Below the pieces are notes generated by a model. That model saw nothing but the letters and a program-made list of their open reading frames with translations, made no database searches and was not told the origin of the DNA. Made by a program: the position numbers and the translations under genes. A stretch of DNA of 64,000 nt from Aphrocallistes beatrix (Eukaryota; Porifera; Hexactinellida; Sceptrulophora; Aphrocallistidae), in contig OY725497.1 of NCBI GenBank assembly GCA_963281255.1, forward strand, positions 4,084,968 to 4,148,967, written 5' to 3'. Of the stretch, positions 1 through 10,700 are shown one piece after another (within the stretch, counting starts at the first letter, position 1; each line of letters begins with the position of its first letter).

Positions 1-1
1 G

Positions 2-232
2 ATGCGTCGTGATGTAATCAAGAAGGTCTGCTGTAACCACTACATAACCACTGGAATGAAAATTGCCCACCATCAAGGTAACGAGAAGCGTTTGGCATGG
101 CGCACCAACGCTGATTTCTCTGAAGAGCCTCATAGAGCAGAAACCTTCGTGGCCGCATTTCGGAAACTTGAGGGAGCTAAAGATTTCTTTGAGACTTTTA
201 GTAATTGCATCACGAAACAAAACACCACTTGA
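2..232 (+). CDS. RanBP1-type Ran-binding domain protein, 3' end only
   Basis: The 76 residues before the TGA stop match the second half of a Ran-binding domain (RanBD): an MRRD start, then VCCNHYIT, a tryptophan in AWRTNADF, and the AAFRKLEGAKDFFETF helix typical of RanBP1 and the RanBD repeats of RanBP2. RanBDs bind Ran-GTP and help RanGAP release cargo complexes in nuclear transport. The first methionine lies inside the domain, so the gene begins left of the window and this is not a true start. Only about ten residues follow the domain, so this protein lacks the C-terminal tail of vertebrate RanBP1. RanBP2 or RanBP3 cannot be excluded without the missing 5' part. Confidence 0.75.
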   Translation: MRRDVIKKVCCNHYITTGMKIAHHQGNEKRLAWRTNADFSEEPHRAETFVAAFRKLEGAKDFFETFSNCITKQNTT

Positions 233-669
233 TCCCACCCTGTCGATTTAACTAGTGTCTTAACAGATTTATATGTTTAGTTTATCTCGTTTTAATTCTT
301 ATTCTTGAAGACTAGAATCAATTCCTGATCTGATTGAATCAAGCTCATCTTGTCTCCCCTTTAACACAACTGTTTCAGATATTACTTGTGTCTTGTTCTC
401 ACAGGCTCATTAGTAACAACTCGTTTGAATTATTGCGTTTATTTCTGAATTTTGACCTACGTGCATACTTATATAATACTTCTTTAGTTATTGTCTCCTA
501 CTTACAATTTACACACGTTTCTTATTTCTCTATTCTGTTCTTGATAACTTTTCGAAATGGAAATTCATTTTAGGCCACTGTTAATAGTTTTTCAGCTCCA
601 AAAAAAGCTAGCTACAGCTTTATAGAGGGAACCGAAATTAATTAACATGACCATATATTTATTTTAGTA
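233..669. other. Intergenic, no gene seen
   Basis: AT-rich spacer after the RanBD gene. A 79-codon open frame is present but has no recognisable domain and looks like 3' untranslated sequence. Confidence 0.5.
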
Positions 670-1244
670 ATTCAAAGGAGTTGACTGAATAAGGCCGAAT
701 TGTCAAACTGGAATAAGGCCGAATTGTCAATCCGGAATAAGGCCGAATTATATTCATGACTGGAATAAGGCCGAATTATATTCATGACTGGAATAAGGCC
801 GAATTATATTCAAGACTGGAATAAGGCCGAATTTTCACAACTGGATGAGTCGAGTGATATGTGCGTAATACTGAAATAAATAAGTGACAAAAAAGTTGAA
901 TATACATTTTGCTTAAAAACACCTCACCAGGCGAATTTTCAAAATATTCCATGTCAAAAACCCTTAAAATCTCCCTGTTTCCCAACAAACCAAGTGATGC
1001 TCCCAATCGACCCTCCATTCTTTAGTTCACAAATTTAAAACCATTCTTCCCTAGATCCAAAATGAAAATTCGACCTTATTCCAGTTTTGAAAATTCGGCC
1101 TTATTCCAGTGTTGAATATTCGGCCTTATTCTAGTCATGAATTTAATTCGGCCTTATTCCGGATTGACAATTCGACTTTATTCCAGTCATGAATATTATT
1201 CGTCCTTATTCCATTCGGTTTTATTCAGCTTTCCCATTCAAAGG
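670..1244. mobile_element. Foldback element with 9-bp target duplication
   Basis: The left arm has six direct copies of GAATAAGGCCGAATT starting at 687, 711, 735, 763, 791 and 819 (24- or 28-nt steps). The right arm (about 1067-1227) has about seven copies of the reverse complement, several slightly diverged. The spacer filler is mirrored too: TATTCATGAC in the left arm pairs with GTCATGAAT in the right. The element is bounded by identical 9-mers ATTCAAAGG at 670-678 and 1236-1244, consistent with a target-site duplication. No transposase frame lies in the roughly 230-nt centre. Foldback elements and Mutator-like elements commonly make 9-bp duplications, so this is probably non-autonomous. 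Confidence 0.75.
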
Positions 1245-1731
1245 TCCCAACATCTGAATTATTTGGGCCCAGTCATTCTAAAATCTCATGTATTTCGCTA
1301 CTAATTATTTAGATAAACAAATTAATGTTATTATTTCGGAAATTATTGACTCCAATTCTGATTCGAATTGTCTTGTCTAGTCGCGTACTAAAGATAAGAA
1401 ATACGAACTACTTTATTCAACTTCTGAAATTGATTCAGTGACTATTCGTCGTAGGAGTCAGCTATTCAAATTTCAAGAGCTGTTTTATAGCACAAACCTC
1501 TTTGATAAGATACCATATAAACTAGCAATCTCTTCTTTCAAATCTGAGATATTCATTCGTGCACTCATTAATATTATCCTGATTTACTAATAATCACCCA
1601 TTTTAGCCTTTTATTTCCTTCTCGTACTGTGTTCATTCTAACTATTCGGCACCAGGTTTGTGGCGAGTTTATAAATAGTAATTTAATAATTCTCGAATTG
1701 CTATTACTCGTTTTTGCGTTTTAGTTTGGAT
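1245..1731. promoter_or_regulatory. Upstream region of the beta-type dynein gene
   Basis: This AT-rich stretch between the foldback element and the dynein start codon presumably contains its promoter and 5' untranslated region. No TATA box or initiator can be assigned with confidence. Role inferred from position only. Confidence 0.3.
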
Positions 1732-4700
1732 ATGGCACAGGGCGGAGATTCTGGCTCCGACCAGCGTCTCAGCTTCGTAATGCAGTACGTTATGAAGTCA
1801 TTGAAGATTAAGTCTGACAAGTGGGAGAAGATGAAAAGCATCGAAGATAACGAAGTGTTGTTGAACGATTTCCTCGAAAGGGGAGATGCAATCTTCCTCG
1901 TTTTCTTCGTCAACACTACAGGGCAGCTATTGCCCATGGCCCAGTTCCCCAACTCCTGCAAGAACAAGATCATCTACTTCATCAAGCACAAGAGAGAAGC
2001 GGTGCAGGCTGGAAAGCTACAGCAGATCTGCTTCTACGGAGACCTCTCCTATGCTCCACTCGACCACCTCGCATTCCTAGTGGACCAAGTACGACACGCC
2101 TACTCCTGGGTTACGCAGGTTGTAGCGGAAGTTAAAACTATTTATACTCTTAGATCCTGCTCCCACTGTTGGATAACAGGATGAACCACAACAAGTGGCC
2201 GTCTGTAGTGGCTACAGACGTGATGCGACACGTCCACGCTCTGAAGAACGCTGTCTACGTGGTGTGTGGTCAGGTGAAGGGGCGCACTCTACTCCCGCTA
2301 CCCCCGGGCACTGAGCAGATCGTGGAGAAAGTCTCTGCTCTCGAAGAGAGGTAAGGATCGTAGGCTTTCTATAATGTTTTATTTTTAAAAATTATATAAC
2401 TATTTTTACATATCCACCCTATCTGTGGAACCTTGGGTGTAATTATGCACGTTCACTCAATTATATTATTGAATAACCAGAATATGTATAAGTGCCTGGC
2501 CATCCATGATCTCTAACTGTGGATTGAGCTAAGATAGGAATACAAAGCACAAGCGGAGAATGGAGAGTAAAACTGTCCTGGCACTGGGCTGGTCAGCTTA
2601 TCTAAATGAATTGAGTGAACAAAACAAACCCATTCAGTCTGATATTCCGTCAATCAAACCGAAACCGCAAACCCCCTTGCCCCCTCGCACCCTCTGGACG
2701 CGCTGTCTCGAGGCCGTTGTTGAGTTTTCGCGAGTTGCGTTCGACTTGTTCTACGGTATTCACTACCTCAGTGTTGTGTGTGCAGATCATGTCGAGATCA
2801 AGAATAAGGCCATGATCACGTGGGAGCTAGGGGATCAGAGGCTCAGTAAGCTGCAGACTGCTCTCGCTTCTTATGAGCGTCCCTTTTCAGACCCTCAGGC
2901 CCTGGCTCAGCACCAGACGGCGTCTTGTGTGAACAGCCTTACTGAGAGCCTGAAAATGGTATTCCTGCCGACTCAGACTGAGCTACAGAACCCTGCCAAG
3001 TCCTTTCCTAGTCGCATTCTCCTCATCTCTGCTGTCTCCAATGAGGCACAGCTCTCAGAGATACAGAACAATCTAGCTACATGTCTTTGTTCTAAAACCT
3101 TCCTCCAGCATTCCCAGCTCGACATAACTCTTCTCAACGTCCACTTTGACTTTTGTCCAAACCGTCCCCCCACACTCCCCCAATGCACGATCGCCCCCGG
3201 CTGTTCCTTCCGCTGCATCTCCTGTCCAGGCAATCAGGTCTCCGCTCAAGTGATGGCACTCTGTCGAGTTTTCTACTCCCTCAGCTCAGTCATCATCAAA
3301 GGCATTCCGATGAAGGAAGAGCAGAGCAAGCCTGCCCCCTCACACCACTTCGATGTGGAGCTGTACCACTCGCAAGAAGCGCAGAGAGATTTTCTACGGA
3401 CTAGTGGATGCACCACTCCCCCTGGAGTAAAACAGGACCAGGGAGAGCTTGTGTTTGATTTCAAATGGTGCTCGCCTAAGAAAAGCAACTTAGAGTTCCG
3501 TTTTTGTTCAGGATCTTGGCGCATATCTCCAGTTCTGGTCTCCCACCGTCCTACTGCCTGCCTCTTCACCTTCCTGCACCAAGGAAACCAGGTGCTTCTG
3601 GAGCATCACCGTCCACAGGGGACCCCTGCTGACTCTCCTACACCCACTCCAATCTCCTTCACTCTCCTCACACACAACAAGGCTGCTTTTCTTCATAGCA
3701 TTCCTCACATCAACCATACTCCCATCGATGATCCCCCTCCCGTCCCCAGTTCCGCTACGAGCAGAGCACATGAGTCCCGTGTTGAGGAGTTTGTCCGATT
3801 GATGGAGAGATATAAACTTGCACCCCTGCCTGCTGAATCCCTTGCACCCTTCGGGTATATATCACCTTGTGACCAAGCACTCCATAAATTGCTCTTTCAG
3901 AACCATCAGCTCCCTCTCACTCAATCGGATTCACTTCTACACCAACTGTCCGATCGGTTTAGACCGATTCTGTCCACGCAGGAGCTCCCCTCCATCTCAG
4001 AGGAAGCTATCACAACCTGCAAAGACCTGTTGTCTGAGCTAGACTCAATGATGCGTAAAGGAGAACCTCTGATACAGACTAGAACCATCCCGAAAGGAAA
4101 GCGAGAAGACAATTATATGCAACTTTGGAGAGAGTTGATCTACTTGTTGGATGGTTCTCGCCGTATATGCGAGGGAGCTCAGCAAGTGTATGCGCACCTG
4201 CTGTCTCTGCTGCAGAATCTGCCTCAGGAGCACCTGACAGCTGCTCTTATGCAGACATTCGAGGAGGCTAAATCTGAAACCGAGAAACATATGAGTCAGT
4301 TGGCACACGTGCCCCAGGCAGACCAACGGGTAAGGCGGACTCTTTCGCTCCAGGAATCAACTGGGGTCAAGAGAAAGCTGGACGGTTTCCCAATACAACA
4401 ATCTTTCACACCCTCCAGAGTGAATATGCAACCTCCTCGCCAGCAAATCTCTCTCCTTACCATGTGGTCCCTTAACACTGAGAAGGATGCCAAATCTCGC
4501 CACGTCGAGTTTGCAGGCCGTGCGAATTCGACTTCCAACAGGGCTGAGCTTTACGGTCTCAGAACCAGGGATCCCATGCAGGGAGAACACTCCCTCAACC
4601 TCTGAGTGGCGATCCTAGGATCGACTATTAACTATCTGTCCCTGAGTATTGTACTTGGTCAAATCCGAACCAGGGCTCTTTGCGTAATTTCACCCTGCAT

Positions 4701-7700
4701 TGCAGATAACAAGTATAAATAGGGAATTAGTATACTAAGTTTATTTATAATATGTTACATATATACGTACTCATTTTAGTTGAAGGCTTCATTAAAATAA
4801 CATTTTAGCCGCTCTTCCTTAGAGATTGTAGTTGGCCCTCGGAAGAGACGGGTCCACAAGCGCTCCATATAAATAGAGTCTGTCTCCTTACTCATCTTTC
4901 CGTACATCGATTCCATCCACTGCCTGTGCATCGAGATTGTGCGGCGTATTAGAGCCTCCGTCACCAAAAACTCGCCTCCACTCGAGCTACGAAAGTTGAG
5001 ACAATTTTCTTTTGTTCCCGTCAGAAGAGAGTACCATTCACACATGTTTTTCGCGTATGTTTTAGAGTTGAGCTGAGACAAAGAGCAAATGTATGATGCA
5101 TTTGTATCAAACTGCTCTGCCATTTCTTCCCTGGGAATTTTGATATAGTCACTTGGCTCAAAGCTCTTCACATTTTGTTGCATCCTGTCGATAACTGCCA
5201 TCACATCCTGGTACCTATGGAACTCAGGTGGGTTTGGGAGGAAGATGTTGATATTTTTGAAGCCAAATGACTTGTACAGCATGTGGAACAACCAGGTTTG
5301 ACTTACACTTGTTGTCTCAGGGAGTTTGACTTGGTTCACTCTACATGCCCCGTATTCTCCACTCAAGTCCGAACTCACCCCGCACCTTTGGTAGATATAA
5401 ATACTGACATCATGCGTATTGCATAAATTCGTGAATTGTTGGAGGAAGTCTAGCCCATTTTCACAGTTTGTAGTGATAATGGAGAGAGACGGGTTATTAT
5501 GTGCTCGGTTAAAAATCCTATTCATGTCCTTCAATGTAGTTTTACCGTAGATTTTCTCATCCTCAAAGGAAACGCCTTCCTCCTCATAAATTTTCTTAAA
5601 TTCATTGATTGCATTTTGAATTGCTTGATCCATGTTAAAGTATTTAAAACTAGCGAGACGCCCAACAAAGTGAACATTCTTGCTACTTTCTTCTGATTCT
5701 GCCAAATTCCGATACTTTGAATAGAGAATCCTGTTTTTCTCATTGAGTACAGGGTAGTATGGGTCTCCTTTATCTGTCGAATACTCCCGTACGATTGTTG
5801 TCCCTTTTGTTTCCTGAGTATACTGAGTATAGAGATGTTTGTATTCCACAATCCGAGTGAATGTCTCAGGTCCTTGAGGGTAGTTCACTACGGAGTTAGA
5901 CTGATAGTAAGAAATATTTTCAAAATGAAGGGTTTCAAATTTGATTGATCGATATTCTAAGCTATCTAACCCCCTCCCTGCATAATAGCGATCTATTGGT
6001 CCGGTAAAGAAGACCTTTTTGAAGTTACTTATGTCGATATGCCCGTTCTTCCCAGACTCAATGTAGTCCACACCTAGATGAGTTGTAATTCTAGCGTGAG
6101 TTAGCATGTTCCTCGCGAATGCTGTGTATCCACCTACAGGCAGAGCCTGGTAGGGATCATCTGGGAAATAGCGATCATCAAAATCATCTCGAACTGGAAT
6201 TCGTTGCAAGATGGAAGGGTCTAACTCCGCTGGGAATTTGTTCCATTGTTTCTTTGTATAGGTTTTGAATATCTTCTCATAAAGTTCTTTCCCTACCCTG
6301 GCCAATCCTGCTTCTTCACCATTCTTCGGATCCGGAATGTCTTCTTGGTGTACCTTGAGCCACTTTTGCATGTGTTCATGATTCTTTAAGTTTTCTTCCA
6401 TCAGGGAATTGACGGTCTGTATGTTGACAGGAATAGGCACAAGTTTATTATCTACTTTCCCTATGACACGGTGCTGGTATGGTGTCCACCGGGAGAACTT
6501 GTTCACAAATCTCCATACTTGTTCATCATTTGTATGGAAGAGATGTGCTCCATATAAAGATACCCGTATCCCCAATTCGTTATCAAAGTCATAGATATTT
6601 CCTGCGATATGGTTTCTTTTCTCCACCACGAGGACTGACTGATTTAGCACAGTTGCATGAAGATGCGCCAGCACTGCTCCACTCAACCCAGCTCCAACTA
6701 CTAGCACGTCATATTTGTGTTTTCCATCTGAACCTTCTGATTTTTCTTTCAATTCCTTTAGGAGATTATTATTTTGTACGATCCTGAGATTTACCTTGAC
6801 ATTAATACTGATCCAGTGGAGATTTTTCCTGAATAGTATTAAAGTTAATATGATGCAGAATGCTAATACCAGTCTCCGATAAAAAGTCTTCATTTTACTT
6901 TTAATTGAGGTTTTCTTGACTAATTCAGTGAAAAATAATACACAAAATCACTGATATTAAAAACATTCAACCATTTTAGTAATGAAATACCAAAATGGCA
7001 TTTAAATTTTTTTATTAGGAAAAATTTCGATTATTTAATCATTTTGGTACTGGTCCTTTTAGTACTGGTCCTAGACACATGTAAATAACGCGAAATTTGG
7101 TAAAAATCGGACTGTTATATTTTGCAGGATCGCGCGGACGGACGGGTTGACGGACATAAGTGCATCTCTTCACAGGAGCAGCACAGATGTGCTAATCCAT
7201 CTTCCCGTCTAAGAGTGCCACAATGCTCATTTTCAAATCGTTCTTCAGTTAATAGTTATTGGGTAGAGGGCTAAGTTCTCGATATATACAGTTGACCTTT
7301 GTTACACGGATAAAAATACAAAATACTCATACGCACAAATATTGACTGCTCACTTGTGTACATACTAGAGAGCAGCAGCATACTCAGGCTATCACTTAAT
7401 TTAGAGCGTATGGATTGTCTAGTACAGTTGTTTTAACCTGTCGTCCTTTTTACCAAACGTAAACGAATTGTAGTTGACTGGAATTTTTTGTGATTGTATG
7501 TTGCAGATATTATATTAACATTGTAGCCAGGATTGATTTAATGGAATATGCTACTGTACTTTATTTTAATATTTTAATATTTCGCTCTTCCTCATATAAA
7601 TCGATATTAAATAGTTGTATATTTTTATGCCTATGTCAAATTGTTAAACTCAAATTGTTCTTCATGTTAACAAATTAGTCCAAAATGCAATTATTAATTA

Positions 7701-10700
7701 ATTATTTACTTAATTAATTCACCATTCAATTCTTAATCAAGCAGTAATTCTGTTGGTTGGGCGAAATTTTCCGATAAAACCATCGTATTAAGGTTTCGCC
7801 TAAAAGCACAAACTTTGAAAATTGCCAAAGAAGCCCTACATATTTTAGGAAAAAGACGGATTTATTTCATCTAATATACCGACTTGGATCAATTACTTAG
7901 AACTGTTTTTTTTGCAAAATTTCCAATTTCTAATCTTTCTAGCCATCATAAGCGAATTTTCAAAATTTTCTCATTTTTCCGGCACCAATCGACGTAGAAG
8001 TGTCTCCTCTAACAGACGTTTTTACGAGTTATGGTTTTAAAGTTATAAATTCCCAAATTTCTGTGGCTAAGTGGCTAACTTTAAAACACCATAACTCAAA
8101 AACACGATTCTAACCATACATCTGAAAGAGGAGACATTTCTACGTCGATTGACGCCGAATAATGCGGAACTGCTGAGTCATGATGGTTAGAAGGATTTTA
8201 AATTGTGATTTTAATATAGAGGTGAGACTATCGACAAGCATATAGTGCATGCATTCGAGACAGTAGTGATAGAATGGGCACATCAGATTCAAGACGTACT
8301 AAAGCAGAAGTCAGACCAGCAGCTTTTACAGGGATTGCATCCTAATCCTCTCGTGGAGCTAGAGTTTTGGAAAGATCGGTGTGCAAACATGGAGTATATT
8401 TACGAGCAGGTTGGATACTAATGATGATAGAGTAATCTATCATTTGGAAACTATGAATTCACATTCCTAATTTCTGTTTAGCTCACGAGTGAAAATGTCT
8501 CCAAGATCGCTCAGCTCCTCGAGTGGTCTGAAAGTACATACTTCCAGGCTTTCCAACAGATGATTGGACATGTTGAAGAGTCCCTCGAGGAATCTCAGGA
8601 CATCTGGATGCATTTGAAGCTGACACAGCGTTACTTCGAGGACATGGAGAGTACAGAGTATTTGGAGCTGGAGCAGCTGATTGCTGCCACCATCCATCTC
8701 ATCTGCCTAATTTGGGCCAACTCTGCACACTACAAACAGCCTTCCTATGTTGTCATTCTATTCCGCGAATTCTCCAACTACTTGATTGAGCTGGTATGGT
8801 TCGATTTGTACTATTTAGTTTGTTTATTCCGGGTATCTTTAAAGTGTATTACAATAAGCACAGCGCAAGCGAGCTGTTATTAAAAAGTCATAACCTTAAT
8901 CTCACTCATCAAGATTCGCGAATGTTGTTATTAATGCGTATTCTAATTGTTTCAAGATTATATTGAATAGTTAAATTTTAAATTATTTCTTTTCAATAGA
9001 CGAGAGCTTATGTTGGCCCTGACGAGATATTGAACCTTGAACCAGAGGAAGCGATTGAGAAAATAAAACTCGCACTGAAGACTTGCAATGCTTTCATCAA
9101 CCTCTTTAGTGAGAAGCGACTGAATCTGAAGAACTATTTCAAAGAGGGGAACGGATATATTGCTTGGGATTTCACGAATGATATGATATTCTCTCGATTG
9201 AACCGCTTCATCGAGAAGCTGAATACTCTCCAGGGGTTCATTCGCACAGCCATGGAACTGTTCAAGCTTGAGAAAGTTGAGATTGGCGGCCTGAAGGGAA
9301 GAGCTCTGTCCGAAGAAATTCTTACTCTCTTCGAAGGGTTCAGTACGATTTACACTGAATTCCAAGGCAAAGGCTATGACTCTCTCTCTTTGGAGAGTGA
9401 TGAGTTTGAAACCGCCTATGATAAATTCTCTCAAGGAGTATTGGATATTGACAAGAAGTTGGCTAGCATCGCCTGCCAGGCGTTCGACGAGTGCAGTAAT
9501 TGTGACCAAGCTTACAAACTGATCCTCATCCTCGGAACACTTGTGGAGCGTAAAGAGATCAAATCTCACTTCGAAGACAAGTACCCTGTTCTAGTTAACA
9601 TGTTCATGAAGGACCTTGACCTGTGTAAGGGTATCTTCGACACGATGACCGGCCGTCCCGAAGGGCCCATTCTGTATAAGAACATGCCTCCTGTGTCCGG
9701 GGCTTTGCGCTGGTCTCAAGATCTCCGTGAGAGGCTTTCTAACACAATGGTTAACATACGCGCATTGAACCATGGACATCAGAATATGCCAGAGATTGAG
9801 CTGGCCAACTCGAAATTTGAAGAAATGTCACAGCTCATTGACAAGTCAGTTGGCATTAGTATATCCATAGTATTTTATAAGGGTAGGGATTATAATGATT
9901 TCTCAATGGCCTCGCATCATCATATATCCATATTACCATACGTTGAATTAGTATTGTTGTAAGGAAGTGTCGATTTCCTTGTCGTTGTAGGTATGAAGAG
10001 CGGCAATATGTGGAGTGGTCTCAGGATGTGAATGCTATCTGCAAGGAGAATCTGAATCAGCCCCTGCTCATTCGCAACCCTCAGACTAACCTCGTCTCTC
10101 TCAACTTCAGTCCCAAGCTCGTCGCTGTCCTGAAGGAGGTGCACTACCTGAATCAGAGGAAGCACGGACAGGAGGAGCACCCGATCCCTGAGAGCGCTGT
10201 CGCCATCTACTCGGAGAATGAGGTCTTCCTCAAGTACGTGCACAACCTCACTCTGGTACAGGACCTCTACAACAAGGTGCGGGAGACCATCTTGGACGTG
10301 GAGTATCCTCTCATCGAGCAGGAGCTGAGGGGGATAGACGACCGTCTTAACCAGGCCATGAACAGCATCAACTGGACGTCTGACGGTGATTACTGCTCTG
10401 ATCGCAGTAGCAATGTGCAGTGAGGTATTCGCAGTTTAAACTGTTCTTTCCAGGTATCTGGGAGTACATCCAGGGGACTCGTACTGCTGTGGTGGATCTG
10501 GAACAGAGAGTGAGACTCGCCAAATTAAATGTTGAACAGATATCCAATGAGATGGCGAAATGGTGCGATTCTCCTTTTTACTATCGAAAAGATGGCAAAG
10601 ATACTAATTTCTTCTTCCCAGAGGTAAAGTATATCATGCATCATCAGTTTAGATCCTGCATTGTTTGAGTAGACGTTTTAATTAACCATGCATATTACAT

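Larger units (their letters stand above)
2351..8219 (+). other. Host intron 2 of the beta-type dynein gene
   Basis: Exon 2 ends GAGAG|GTAAGG after ALEE and leaves two bases of an Arg codon. Exon 3 starts after AATATAG at 8220 and completes Arg, followed by GETIDKHIV, which continues the dynein tail in register. The 5869-nt intron encloses INTS13 (+, 2560-4605) and the UGM fusion gene (-, 4776-6893). All other inferred introns in this gene are shorter than about 400 nt. Confidence 0.85.

Noticed and set aside
334-573. 79-codon open frame after the RanBD gene
   Set aside because: No recognisable domain, AT-rich composition and position in the expected 3' untranslated region.
687-833. Regularly spaced short repeats that look like a CRISPR array
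   Set aside because: The repeat core is only 15 nt, the filler sequences between copies are shared rather than unique, inverted copies follow downstream, and the context is eukaryotic. A foldback element explains it.
1714-2354. Two small genes upstream of INTS13
   Set aside because: Their translations join as the conserved N terminus of an axonemal dynein, with proper GT-AG sites at 2089 and 2351 and phases matching exon 3 at 8220.
4776-6893. Bacterial contamination explaining the UGM gene
   Set aside because: The gene is embedded in a eukaryotic intron without a base-composition break, and has a eukaryotic-style signal anchor and an extra C-terminal domain.
7490-7678. 62-codon frame in dynein intron 2
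   Set aside because: Low-complexity hydrophobic translation from AT-rich DNA, without a conserved start context or any similarity.
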